64,000 nucleotides of DNA from JABDLO01 sp041749255. GTDB lineage: Bacteria > Bacteroidota > Bacteroidia > Chitinophagales > Saprospiraceae. The notes beneath the pieces are model-generated. The model saw nothing but the letters and a program-made list of their open reading frames with translations, made no database searches and was not told the origin of the DNA. The stretch covers positions 10,078 through 74,077 of the forward strand of contig JBGTBR010000067.1 in the NCBI GenBank assembly GCA_041749255.1, given 5' to 3'. Shown here piece by piece: positions 26,350 through 35,513 of the stretch (its first letter is position 1; each line of letters opens with the position of its first letter). The translations under genes and the position numbers were made by a program.

Positions 26350-28989
26350 TTAGCTTGAGGATGAACTCCTGTAACCAATTCCTTTTTTCTGGAAAGCTTT
26401 AAATTCATTATCGATTGTCTGTATTGAAGTTACGTCCTCTACAGTAATCATTCTTTGCATTTCTTTTCTTTGATCTCCAGGTAAAGTAGCTAAGCGAAGA
26501 TTGTGATTTTTGATAGCCTCCAACACAAGTTTTCTTACAGTCCTTGCATTGCCAAAGTATTTATCGCGATATTGATATATCTGCTCAAAATACTCCCCTA
26601 AGTATTTTAGTGCATTTTGATCCGGATTCATACCTTCATCGTTAAACATTTTAAGAGATATATCGAGAAGTTGTTCTGGGGTATAATCTTCAAATTTCAA
26701 AAAATGATCAAATCTCGAGCTCAGCCCTGGATTGGCTTTTAAAAAAGACTCCATATTGCTTGGATATCCCGCTACAAAAACAAAAAACCTGCCTCTGAGA
26801 TCTTCCATCCGTTTAAGGAGGGTTTGAATGGCTTCATTTCCATAATCGCCCTGAAGACCATTAAAGTTACTAAGGGCATATGCTTCATCAATAAAAAGTA
26901 CTCCGCCTAAAGCCTCATCGACTTTCTCAGCGGTTTTAATAGCCGTTTGTCCAATAAATCCTGCCACCAATCCCTGCCTGTCCGTTTCGACCATGTGACC
27001 TCTCTCCAGTATTCCCAAAGCTTTAAATATATTGGTCAGTATTCTGGCTACTGTCGTTTTTCCTGTTCCAGGATTACCAACAAATACTGTATGGAGGAAA
27101 AATGAAGACAATACGCTTTTACCACTTTCTTTATAAAATCGCACCACGTGCACCAGTTCAATGATCTGTTTTTTAATATTGTCAATTCCGATCAGAGAAT
27201 CCAACTCATGTAATGCAATTTCCAACAGAGATTCATCTATTGGAATATCGGGCAATGCTCTTTTTTGCCCTAATTGAATATTCACCACATCATCCCTGGT
27301 TATGGTTTTTAATTCGTCAATAGAGTGATGTCCGGGTTGTGATGCTCTCATTATACGAAGACCCAGATTGATTTTAGATTTTTCAATGATATCATGTACA
27401 AAGCGCGCATTTCCAAAAGTTCTGTCCCTATTCCTGTAGGCATTGGTTATGATCTTTTTAATTTCTTCTTTGGCATCATCCATGAGCATCACTTCTTTTT
27501 CTTTACAGGCATACTCTGCTATATCGATCAACTCCTGAGGCAGATAATCGGCAAATTCAAAGTAGTGTTTAAATCTGGATCGAATACCCGGGTTGCTCTC
27601 TATAAAATGTTTCATTTCTTTAGGATAACCCGCTACGATGATAGCCAGATCACCTTTACCATTCGACATTTCCTTTACCAGCATTTCAATGACTTCCCTT
27701 CCAAAATCTTTGGTGTCATCGTTGGATCGGGCTAAAGCATACGCTTCATCAATAAATAATACCCCACCCCTGGCTTTTTCAATGGCTTCCTTTACTTTAG
27801 GAGCCGTTTGCCCAATATACTCTCCAACGAGATCTACCCTGTCCACTTCATGTATATGCCCTTTTGAGAGTAATCCCATTTTCTTATACAAAACTCCCAT
27901 CATCTTGGCAACAGTAGTCTTACCCGTTCCTGGATTTCCGGTGAAAACCGAAAACAGATTAAAATTCTTTTCTTCCCTGAATCCTTTGTCCTTTCTCAAT
28001 TTGATAAACTGAATATACTGAGCGTGTTCCCTGACTTTGGTCTTAATATTTTCAAGGCCAATAAGTCTATCCAATTTTTCTATGACTTCTTCAAAAGTTT
28101 GAAAGTGATCCAAATTCCCTGGTTTGGCAAGAATGGAATTTTGATCTGGTAATTCCACTTCAGGAATACCATCTTCAAAAAAATCATCTACAACAAAGGG
28201 AACCCTGGCAATGAGTTTATCCATGAATACCAATTCCATCGTGTATGGACCACTTCGCCATGAGCCTTTTATATTTGATCCCCAACCTGCCTGGATGGTA
28301 AAATGATCCTCTTTCATATTCACAAGTTGCAACCTGAGAATCTGTCCTTTTAATTCATGGACTTCATTGTAAAACCGGACAAATAATTCACAGTGCCAGT
28401 CGAAGGTTTTAAGGAGATTTGTCAGACTGATTTCTGCATGAATGTAACGTGTTTCTTCGGTAGAAAAAATCCTCATGTATTTTCTCTCTTCCTGAGCTAC
28501 ATCATCTAAATGACCCTCGTATAATTTGATAGAATCGATACCCATATATGGATTGCTCCCATCTATATAATCATAGCCGACATCCTCAATATAAAAATAT
28601 TTGGATCCTACTTTTTCATCATCAATGTATGCCTCCCAAAAATAAGTACCTTTCTTCCAGAATGCTCCTTCTTTTTTATTACCCCATCCTTCGCGTATAT
28701 AAACTACATGGTCAAACTTGCTGATTTTCTTTTTAAACTCCAGATTGCAGACCAATTTCTTTCTCGCTTTAAGTTCATAACATTTGAGAGTAATATTGGT
28801 GTCCCATGAATCTACATCAAACAATTTGTTATAAAAAGATAACTCTGCATAGATATATTTCACTTCATACCGGTCAAATACCTGTCTGTATTTTTTCCGG
28901 TTATCTGCAAGCCATTCTGTAGAGCAATAAACCCTTAACTCTTTAAACTTATATGTGGCTGCCGGCTTTTTCTCCACGGATTCTTCCAT
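26350..28989 (-). CDS. Tandem AAA+ ATPase (CbxX/SpoVK-like) with duplicated N-terminal domain
   Basis: 879 residues. Two CbxX/CfqX-type AAA+ modules occupy about 295-575 and 585-860, with Walker A GNPGTGKTT at 351-359 and 638-646, Walker B VLFIDEAYAL after each, and the VAGYP and FGNAR-type sensor segments in both. Before them lie two copies of a domain of about 110 residues: YIYAELSFYN (46-55) parallels YIHAEISLTN (182-191), and REGWGN (99-104) parallels QAGWGS (233-238). This predicted beta-sandwich pair is not one I can name. CbxX-type ATPases remodel proteins; the target is unknown. It is divergent from the kdsC operon. Confidence 0.85.
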   Translation of the reverse strand: MEESVEKKPAATYKFKELRVYCSTEWLADNRKKYRQVFDRYEVKYIYAELSFYNKLFDVDSWDTNITLKCYELKARKKLVCNLEFKKKISKFDHVVYIREGWGNKKEGAFWKKGTYFWEAYIDDEKVGSKYFYIEDVGYDYIDGSNPYMGIDSIKLYEGHLDDVAQEERKYMRIFSTEETRYIHAEISLTNLLKTFDWHCELFVRFYNEVHELKGQILRLQLVNMKEDHFTIQAGWGSNIKGSWRSGPYTMELVFMDKLIARVPFVVDDFFEDGIPEVELPDQNSILAKPGNLDHFQTFEEVIEKLDRLIGLENIKTKVREHAQYIQFIKLRKDKGFREEKNFNLFSVFTGNPGTGKTTVAKMMGVLYKKMGLLSKGHIHEVDRVDLVGEYIGQTAPKVKEAIEKARGGVLFIDEAYALARSNDDTKDFGREVIEMLVKEMSNGKGDLAIIVAGYPKEMKHFIESNPGIRSRFKHYFEFADYLPQELIDIAEYACKEKEVMLMDDAKEEIKKIITNAYRNRDRTFGNARFVHDIIEKSKINLGLRIMRASQPGHHSIDELKTITRDDVVNIQLGQKRALPDIPIDESLLEIALHELDSLIGIDNIKKQIIELVHVVRFYKESGKSVLSSFFLHTVFVGNPGTGKTTVARILTNIFKALGILERGHMVETDRQGLVAGFIGQTAIKTAEKVDEALGGVLFIDEAYALSNFNGLQGDYGNEAIQTLLKRMEDLRGRFFVFVAGYPSNMESFLKANPGLSSRFDHFLKFEDYTPEQLLDISLKMFNDEGMNPDQNALKYLGEYFEQIYQYRDKYFGNARTVRKLVLEAIKNHNLRLATLPGDQRKEMQRMITVEDVTSIQTIDNEFKAFQKKGIGYRSSSSS

Positions 28990-29161
28990 TAGCTATTTAT
29001 TTAATCTTGAAATATAACTATTTTTAACCAATATATTACATTTCCATCCCTTATTATTATCAGGTTGTTTCTATTTATTAATATTTCACTTGCATAGATG
29101 AATTGATATCATTCAAATTGTTTAAGTATGACACAAAAGGAACCAAGGAAGTATATATTCA

Positions 29162-29192
29162 TTGCATATTACTGCCACGTGGCATATTTTTG
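29162..29192 (+). promoter_or_regulatory. Candidate promoter of the kdsC operon
   Basis: TTG at 29162-29164 and TATTTTTG at 29185-29192, 20 bases apart, fit the Bacteroidota promoter pattern. The leader to the ATG at 29301 would be about 100 bases. Confidence 0.45.
29173..29184. promoter_or_regulatory. Palindromic operator candidate TGCCACGTGGCA
   Basis: A perfect 12-base palindrome that fills the end of the spacer and abuts the -7 box of the candidate kdsC promoter. This position suits a repressor that blocks RNA polymerase. Confidence 0.4.
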
Positions 29193-29300
29193 TAATGCAT
29201 TGTTAGTCAAAATATCGTTAATGCAGGACGTCTATGCATCAAAAACTTTATAATATAAATGATCATGAACATAATTTTTAATAATCAATACAAGGAATAA

Positions 29301-29819
29301 ATGACTGTACATAAAAGATTTAAAAACATCACCACCATTATTCTGGATGTAGATGGAGTATTGACAGATAATACGGTACTTATAACAGAAAGTGGTGAAT
29401 TACTGAGAAAAATGACGGTAAGAGACGGGCAAGCCATCAAAATAGCCATGGAAAAAGGCCTCCATTTTGCGATAATTACCAAAGGGGCTTCCAGAGGTGT
29501 GAGAGATCGCTTGTCGGCTCTTGGCATTGAAGATATCTATGATCGTTTGGGTGAAAAATCAGAGGCATTTGAAGAAATGGTGAGAAAATACAAATGGAAT
29601 AAAAATGAGATACTTTACATGGGAGACGATATTCCCGATCTCGTTTTAAAAGACAAGGTGGCTATTTTTGCCTGCCCCAACGATGCTATACATGAAGTAC
29701 TGGAGGTGGCGGACTATATTTCTCCATTCAAAGGCGGAAATGGTTGTGTAAGAGAGGTAATAGAAAGGGCATTAAAAATTCAAAGAAAATGGACTGTATC
29801 ATTGAATGACCCCTCATGA
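29301..29819 (+). CDS. kdsC: 3-deoxy-D-manno-octulosonate 8-phosphate phosphatase
   Basis: A 172-residue HAD-superfamily phosphatase without a cap domain, the size and pattern of KdsC. It releases Kdo from Kdo-8-phosphate for LPS synthesis. The nucleophile motif ILDVDGVLTDN (Asp16, Asp18), TKG near residue 60 and the metal motif MGDDIPDL (Asp109, Asp110, Asp113) are present. The ATGA overlap with the UbiA gene shows cotranslation. The Kdo transferase waaA lies 16 kb away. Related HAD phosphatases of sialic-acid-type pathways are a less likely alternative. Confidence 0.9.
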   Translation: MTVHKRFKNITTIILDVDGVLTDNTVLITESGELLRKMTVRDGQAIKIAMEKGLHFAIITKGASRGVRDRLSALGIEDIYDRLGEKSEAFEEMVRKYKWNKNEILYMGDDIPDLVLKDKVAIFACPNDAIHEVLEVADYISPFKGGNGCVREVIERALKIQRKWTVSLNDPS

Positions 29820-30772
29820 ATATGTTACATAATGCAAGACATATATTTTACCTTTTAAGACCTGTCAATCTTTTGATTGTAACCATTTCACAAATATTGG
29901 TTTATTACATTGTCATTTTACCCTTACTTATCAGTCAGAGTATTTCTCCTGTTTTGGGGAATGGAAAGATATTATGGTTTATCCTGGTAACACTTTGTAT
30001 CACTGCCTCCGGATATATTATCAATGATATATTCGACAAGGATGTCGATCAATACAACAAACCGGATAAAATGATCATAACCAAACATCTGAGCATACAA
30101 CAAGGCTGGTTTTTATATGGAATCTTAATTGGAATCGGGCTATTGGTTGCTTTTGGTATTGCCATAACCATAAATAAGGTATGGTTGACACTTCTGTATC
30201 CTTTAGCCGTAATTCTTTTATTAATTTACTCAAAATGGTGGAAGCATCAGTCCTTAAAAGGCAATATAGTAGTAGCGTTGTTTTGTATGTTTGTCCCTGG
30301 AATCCTGTGGTATGCAGAATGTGAAAGCATAAAACATGCCTCAATGATGGATCCCAAAAATGGAAATACGGTGCAATATGCATTGATTTTTTACTGCTTC
30401 TTTGCCTTTGTGTCGACTTTAATTAGAGAAGTTATTAAAGATATAGAAGATCTTGAAGGGGATAAATTAGGAGGATCTCAGCATTTTGTCATCACTGCCG
30501 GAACAAAAAACGCTAAAAGTCTTGTGTTTATATTGACAGGAGTTTTGCTGATAGGCATTGCCTTATTTATTGTGATTTGGAGTCAGGAAGTATCCGAGAA
30601 CATCGCCATTTTAGGGGGCATGGTTTTTTTATTTTTGCCTTCCTGGCTTCTTATACGCCAAATGCTTACAGCACAATATTCCTCTCAGTTTGGTAAAGCT
30701 TCCTTCTGGGCTAAAATATGGATGGCAGGAGGTTTATTCTATCTGTTATTAATACATATCATAAAATGGTAA
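29816..30772 (+). CDS. UbiA-family prenyltransferase
   Basis: A 318-residue polytopic membrane enzyme with about eight helices and both aspartate-rich motifs of UbiA enzymes: NDIFDKDVD (Asp71, Asp74, Asp78) and DIEDLEGD (Asp209, Asp212, Asp216). These bind magnesium and the diphosphate of the isoprenoid donor. Bacteroidota members in this context are often named geranylgeranylglycerol-phosphate geranylgeranyltransferase by similarity; the acceptor here cannot be read from sequence. It starts 4 bases before the end of kdsC (ATGA) and ends 3 bases before maf. Confidence 0.85.
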   Translation: MNMLHNARHIFYLLRPVNLLIVTISQILVYYIVILPLLISQSISPVLGNGKILWFILVTLCITASGYIINDIFDKDVDQYNKPDKMIITKHLSIQQGWFLYGILIGIGLLVAFGIAITINKVWLTLLYPLAVILLLIYSKWWKHQSLKGNIVVALFCMFVPGILWYAECESIKHASMMDPKNGNTVQYALIFYCFFAFVSTLIREVIKDIEDLEGDKLGGSQHFVITAGTKNAKSLVFILTGVLLIGIALFIVIWSQEVSENIAILGGMVFLFLPSWLLIRQMLTAQYSSQFGKASFWAKIWMAGGLFYLLLIHIIKW

Positions 30773-30775
30773 TCC

Positions 30776-31384
30776 ATGGATATATTGTCACCTTATGAAT
30801 TGATACTGGGTTCTGCATCTCCACGCAGAAAACAAATTCTGGAAGAAAGTGGAATCCCTTTCACATCCAGGGTGATATCAATAGAAGAATCTTTTCCCAA
30901 AGACATGCCATTTTCTGACATAGCTGAATTTCTTGCAGTTCAAAAAGCAAAAGCCCATCATGATTCAATAGCAAATAATGAAATTGTACTCACTGCGGAT
31001 AGTTTAGTAGTTTGTAATGGTTTAGTGATGGGTAAACCGAAAGATAGATTGGAAGCCATCGACATGTTGCAGACTTTAAGCAATAATACGCATGAAGTGT
31101 TTACCGGTGTAAGCCTGTGGTCTAAGTTGTTGAATACCTCTTTTACTGCTCGATCTATTGTAAGGTTTTTACCTTTATCAACTCAAGAAATAGACTACTA
31201 TGTAGCTACATATCATCCCTATGACAAAGCAGGAGCTTATGGAATACAGGAATGGATTGGTCACAATAAAATAGAATGGATTGAGGGATCCTATTTAAAT
31301 ATAATGGGACTTCCTATGCACAGAGTCTATTTAGAGCTTTCCACGTTGGTGGAAGATTTAAAGAATCAGACTGAATATGTATAG
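30776..31384 (+). CDS. maf: Maf-type nucleoside triphosphate pyrophosphatase
   Basis: 202 residues with the Maf signature LILGSASPRRKQIL near the N-terminus, the catalytic Asp75 in LTADSLVV, the MGKP loop and the YDKAGAYGIQEW strand-loop. This family hydrolyses dTTP, UTP or modified nucleotides to the monophosphate and is linked to house-cleaning and cell-division arrest. The YDKAGAYGIQ pattern favours the dTTP/UTP (YhdE-like) subgroup. It is the last gene of the kdsC-ubiA-maf operon. Confidence 0.92.
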   Translation: MDILSPYELILGSASPRRKQILEESGIPFTSRVISIEESFPKDMPFSDIAEFLAVQKAKAHHDSIANNEIVLTADSLVVCNGLVMGKPKDRLEAIDMLQTLSNNTHEVFTGVSLWSKLLNTSFTARSIVRFLPLSTQEIDYYVATYHPYDKAGAYGIQEWIGHNKIEWIEGSYLNIMGLPMHRVYLELSTLVEDLKNQTEYV

Positions 31385-31615
31385 ATGAAAAGTATATTAT
31401 ATTTCTTTATCCTATAACCACTGTTAATATTAACCAAGAAAAATCGTGGATATCTACATACCCAAGTTTAGCACAATTTTAACCAAAAAAAATGTATGGT
31501 TTCAAGGCAAATTGGAAGAATTTTATATTTTTACAACAATCAACTTGTTGAATTAATTGGTTTTTGGCTAAATCGTAATACGACTATAGTCAATTTTAAA
31601 CAATCACATTGCTCC

Positions 31616-33151
31616 ATGAAACGATTACAAATATATATGCGACTGACTTTTAATATCCTTATCGTGATGATGTCCTTTTCTCTTTCAGGTCAAACCACTT
31701 ATTTTGTTAGTACAAGCGGAGATGATATGAATGCAGGTACATCCTGGATATCTGCTTTTGCAACTTTACAACAAGCTTTGAATGTGGCAATGCCTACCGA
31801 TGAGATTTGGGTAGCTGAAGGCACCTATTACCCCGATGAAGGAGCAGGTGCTGTGAATAATGATCGAACTGAAACTTTTCAATTAAAGTCGGGAGTAGCT
31901 ATATATGGTGGATTTGTCGGCACGGAAAGCATGTTTTCAGAAAGAGACTGGGTATTAAATCCAACTATACTGAGTGGTGATATCGATGGAGATATGGATT
32001 GGACAAACAACAGCTACCATGTTGTAAATGGTTCTGGAACGGATGGCACTGCAATATTGGATGGATTTACTGTAATCTTTGGTAATGCCGATGAAGATCC
32101 TAATCAATTTGGAGGAGGCATGTATATCTCTTCAGGATCTCCGACAATTTTAAACTGCACTTTTAATGAAAATTTAGCTTTTAGTGGTGGTGGGTTAGCT
32201 TCCGTTAATTCTTCCAATCCTAGTATCACAAACTGTGCTTTCATCAACAATTCAGCTAATAGTGGCGGGGGCATAAGTAATATCAATTCCTCACCATTAA
32301 TCACAAACTGTACTTTCATTAACAATTCAGTTGAGAGTGGTGGTGGTGGGATGCTTACTGACTTTTCCTTATCGAATCCAACCATCAATAACTGCACATT
32401 CAAAGGAAATACAGCTCTATTTGGTGGTGGGATTACAGTTTTTGGTGCTTCTAATGCCAATATAACCAACTGTATTTTCAGCGGTAATTTGGCTACAAGG
32501 GATGGCGGAGGGATGTATATTTTATATGGTGGTACGAATGAGGTAAATACTCCTGTGATTACCAACTGTACATTTAGTGGAAATTTGGCTGAAATGAACG
32601 GTGGTGGGTTAATCATCGCCGATAACTCCACACCCATAATTACAAACTGCATCTTCTGGAATAATTCCGCCAACGATAATACCTTGAGTATCAATGCTTC
32701 TATATCGTCTTCTACTCCTCCTCTCGCAATGCCCACTATCTCCTATAGTCTGATCGCTAATTCGGGTGGAAGTGGAATGAGTTGGCCAATGGAACTAGGT
32801 ATGGACGGTGGAAATAACATCGACACAGATCCCGTGTTTGTGGAGGATGTGGATCCAGCTACTGCTCCTTCTGTTGATGGTAACTTACGATTGACCTGCG
32901 GCTCCACTGCCATAGATGCAGGAAATAATGCCGCAATAATGGGATTTATGACTGATTTAGATGGAAATGACCGAATATTCAACGACATAGTGGACATGGG
33001 CGCTTTCGAGCTCCAGGATGAATGTATTCCTCCGATTCCTACTCTTTCGCAATGGGGTATTATCACTCTAATATTGCTCTTGATTATTATAGGGCTTGTT
33101 AATCTGGAGCAAGATTATAGTATAGTGATTCTGACAGATATTGAGAACTAA
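31616..33151 (+). CDS. Secreted beta-helix protein with IPTL-CTERM tail
   Basis: About 511 residues from the ATG at 31616, which opens a signal peptide (MKRLQIYMRLTFNILIVMMS); the open frame runs back to 31496 but would bury that signal. A TTYFVSTSGDD-type start and repeated rungs of GGGI/GGGM...ITNCTFxxN between about residues 200 and 400 mark a right-handed parallel beta-helix with choice-of-anchor Q-like spacing. The C-terminus has PIPTLSQWGIITLILLLII, the IPTL-CTERM sorting signal. The usual basic end after the helix is missing; the tail is NLEQDYSIVILTDIEN instead. It is probably a cell-surface or matrix protein. Confidence 0.82.
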   Translation: MKRLQIYMRLTFNILIVMMSFSLSGQTTYFVSTSGDDMNAGTSWISAFATLQQALNVAMPTDEIWVAEGTYYPDEGAGAVNNDRTETFQLKSGVAIYGGFVGTESMFSERDWVLNPTILSGDIDGDMDWTNNSYHVVNGSGTDGTAILDGFTVIFGNADEDPNQFGGGMYISSGSPTILNCTFNENLAFSGGGLASVNSSNPSITNCAFINNSANSGGGISNINSSPLITNCTFINNSVESGGGGMLTDFSLSNPTINNCTFKGNTALFGGGITVFGASNANITNCIFSGNLATRDGGGMYILYGGTNEVNTPVITNCTFSGNLAEMNGGGLIIADNSTPIITNCIFWNNSANDNTLSINASISSSTPPLAMPTISYSLIANSGGSGMSWPMELGMDGGNNIDTDPVFVEDVDPATAPSVDGNLRLTCGSTAIDAGNNAAIMGFMTDLDGNDRIFNDIVDMGAFELQDECIPPIPTLSQWGIITLILLLIIIGLVNLEQDYSIVILTDIEN

Positions 33152-33172
33152 CCAGGTTCAAAATGTAAAGAA

Positions 33173-34000
33173 TCATTCCTGAATTGGTGGGAAGGCAAAT
33201 GACAATGCAACCCAATCTCCTTTATGTTGTCTCTCATTTTCACGGCAACCAAATGACAAAAATGTACTTTTGATGAGGTCTTCATCCTGCTGCAAAATGC
33301 CGCTAAGAATTAAAATGCCCCCTGGTTTTAGTTTAGAAATGATTTCTCTACCTGTACTCAATAATACGTTCCTGTTGATATTCGCCAGCACAATGTCAAA
33401 TTGCTTGTATGTTACATCTGCCAAAACCCCACACATAGTATTGATTTTTTGACTCCCGTTCACAGCAAGGTTTTCAATCGTATTTTCATAGGCAGCCGGG
33501 TCATTATCTATAGCATAAATCATAGTAGCACCACACTTTTCGGCCAGAATGGCTAAGATACCGGTACCACACCCATAGTCCAGAACCATTTTAGCAGAGA
33601 AATCGATCTTTCCCATCATCTGGATGATCATAGAAGTGGTTTCGTGATGTCCGGTTCCAAATGCCATTTTAGGGTCTATACGTACGATATGTTTGACATT
33701 ATTTGGAGGGGTGTGAAATCCTGCGATGACTGCACAAAAATCACCAATCACTACAGGTTGAAACGAAGATTCCCAGGCTTCATTCCAGTTTTTATCTTCC
33801 AAATCCGTAAGGGTATAGGATTGATTATACTTTTTGCACAAGTCGTCCAATTTATCAATCCATTCTTTATCAACCCACTGGGAATGCACATAGGCATCCA
33901 ACACACCTTCTTCTTCCTGAAAAGATTCGAATCCCAGGGACATTAACAATGCCAACCAGGTTTCATCATATTGAACAAAAGAAAAAATCTTCCAGGTCAT
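33173..34000 (-). CDS. prmA: Ribosomal protein L11 methyltransferase
   Basis: A 275-residue PrmA that methylates ribosomal protein L11 using S-adenosylmethionine. The N-terminal substrate domain precedes the family-specific DPKMAFGTGHHETT and motif I DYGCGTGILAI. NINRNVLL corresponds to the NPPY-like substrate loop of PrmA. It overlaps the preceding DinB-like gene by 4 bases, in an operon folD / DinB-like / prmA. Confidence 0.94.
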   Translation of the reverse strand: MTWKIFSFVQYDETWLALLMSLGFESFQEEEGVLDAYVHSQWVDKEWIDKLDDLCKKYNQSYTLTDLEDKNWNEAWESSFQPVVIGDFCAVIAGFHTPPNNVKHIVRIDPKMAFGTGHHETTSMIIQMMGKIDFSAKMVLDYGCGTGILAILAEKCGATMIYAIDNDPAAYENTIENLAVNGSQKINTMCGVLADVTYKQFDIVLANINRNVLLSTGREIISKLKPGGILILSGILQQDEDLIKSTFLSFGCRENERQHKGDWVALSFAFPPIQE

Positions 34001-34509
34001 GTGTCCTGAGTCTGGTGAAAATGCAAAGTGGACGGAGCTACTCCAAAGTTTTTGTCCATCTTTACTTGTGGAAATGTGACCGACACTCCTATTCTTATCA
34101 TGGCCATATGGTGTATAGCATGTTCAAAGCAATACATGGCTTCCCGAGCGAAGGATGTTTTCACTGGAGTTCGGCTCTGCAGTTCACCCGACTGAAAATC
34201 AGTAAAAACTTCCAGTGGCAGACCCTCATCCATATCTCTGAGTTGTCCAAAAAGGGATTTGATGGTTTGTATCATTAGCAGCTGATCCGATTCTAAGATG
34301 GAGTTTCTTTTACGGTTGTGATAGTCTATCATTCGCGACGATTCGGCTAATGACAAATTGGAATAAAAATCAAGGATGTGACGTACGTGTTGACCTATAG
34401 AAGCACCTTGAAGAGCGTTCATTTTTAATGAGTAATCTTCAGAGCTTAACTGTTGCAGGAATGAGGTGAGTTGGTTTTCGATATAATCCAGCGATTCGCA
34501 AATATTCAT
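33997..34509 (-). CDS. DinB-like four-helix protein, cytosolic
   Basis: 170 residues without a signal peptide. The putative metal ligands of the DinB/YfiT fold are His44 in GQHVRHILDFY and His130/His134 in FEHAIHHMAMIRIG, an arrangement closer to canonical DinB than that of the exported relative at 10.3 kb. A conserved-looking NFGVAPSTLHF lies near the C-terminus. The reaction is unknown; relatives include thiol S-transferases. It overlaps prmA (4 bases, downstream) and folD (4 bases, upstream), so it is translated with both. Confidence 0.75.
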   Translation of the reverse strand: MNICESLDYIENQLTSFLQQLSSEDYSLKMNALQGASIGQHVRHILDFYSNLSLAESSRMIDYHNRKRNSILESDQLLMIQTIKSLFGQLRDMDEGLPLEVFTDFQSGELQSRTPVKTSFAREAMYCFEHAIHHMAMIRIGVSVTFPQVKMDKNFGVAPSTLHFHQTQDT

Positions 34510-35387
34510 ATATAAATTTCTTTACGGGCAGATTTTAACGTATTGAGCAAAAGGGAAGTCACCGTCATAGGCCCTACTCCTCCTGGTACCGGTGTGATAT
34601 AACTGCATTTAGGTGCCACAGAATCAAAGTCTACATCACCAACCAGGCGATAACCGGATTTACGTGTAGAATCATCAACTCTATTGATTCCCACATCGAT
34701 GACTACCGCTCCTTCCTTTACCATGTGTTCTTTTACAAAATATGGAACACCGATGGCAGCAATTATAATATCAGCATATTTTATTTCGTCTTCTATGTTT
34801 TTTGTACGACTATGGGTGAGTGTAACAGTAGAATTACCAGGATAGTCTTTTCTCGACAACAAAATACTTATAGGTGTGCCCACAATATTACTCCTTCCAA
34901 CTACTACTACTTTTTTTCCGGATGTCTCAATCTTATTTCGCTCCAGCATGATCAGTATTCCGAGCGGAGTAGCTGGAATATAGGAGGGTAATCCTTGAGC
35001 CATTCTTCCAAAATTCACAGGATGAAAGCCATCTACATCTTTAGAAGGATCTATAGCAAGGGTTATTTTTACTTCATCTATATGATTGGGCAAAGGTAAT
35101 TGAACTATAAATCCGTCAATGTCGGGATTTTGATTTAATGAATCCACCAGGTCAAGCAACTCTTCTTCAGTCACGTCATCTTCAATGCTAAAAAGCGTAG
35201 ATTTAAAGCCAACTCTTTCACATGATTTTACTTTGTTCCTGACATAAGCATGACTCGCCGGATCGTCTCCGACCAATATGGCCGCCAGGTGAGGTATTTT
35301 TTTTCCTTTATTTTTTATCTCTTCTACTTCTAAAGCGATCTCATCCTGGATGGCAAGTGAAAGTGCTTTTCCGTCAATCAACTGCAT
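34506..35387 (-). CDS. folD: Methylenetetrahydrofolate dehydrogenase/cyclohydrolase
   Basis: A 293-residue bifunctional FolD interconverting 5,10-methylene- and 10-formyl-tetrahydrofolate with NADP. The active-site Y48-x3-K52 lies in AYVRNKVKSCE. The substrate segments DGFIVQLPLP and KDVDGFHP, the cofactor loop VGRSNIVGTP and the C-terminal PGGVGPMTVTSLL are intact. It is the first gene of the folD / DinB-like / prmA operon, with both junctions overlapping by 4 bases. Confidence 0.96.
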   Translation of the reverse strand: MQLIDGKALSLAIQDEIALEVEEIKNKGKKIPHLAAILVGDDPASHAYVRNKVKSCERVGFKSTLFSIEDDVTEEELLDLVDSLNQNPDIDGFIVQLPLPNHIDEVKITLAIDPSKDVDGFHPVNFGRMAQGLPSYIPATPLGILIMLERNKIETSGKKVVVVGRSNIVGTPISILLSRKDYPGNSTVTLTHSRTKNIEDEIKYADIIIAAIGVPYFVKEHMVKEGAVVIDVGINRVDDSTRKSGYRLVGDVDFDSVAPKCSYITPVPGGVGPMTVTSLLLNTLKSARKEIYI

Positions 35388-35513
35388 ATGTTGAGGTGTA
35401 TTTTAGTTGTATTTTTTTCTATTATCTCATTCAATCCGGTAAAGATAAACAGAATGCTTTTCTGACAAAGAATCATTGCAACTGAGAAAAAAATAAATTT
35501 ACTATTGAAAATT

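Larger units (their letters stand above)
28990..29300. other. Divergent intergenic region of the AAA+ gene and kdsC operon
   Basis: 311 AT-rich bases serving two divergent genes. The plus-strand promoter and a 12-base perfect palindrome at 29173-29184 are the only sites recognised; no clear minus-strand -7 box was found. Confidence 0.5.

Noticed and set aside
32104..32736. 210-codon minus-strand frame opposite the beta-helix protein
   Set aside because: Its proline/isoleucine-rich translation is the antisense of GGG and ITNC repeats of the real gene.
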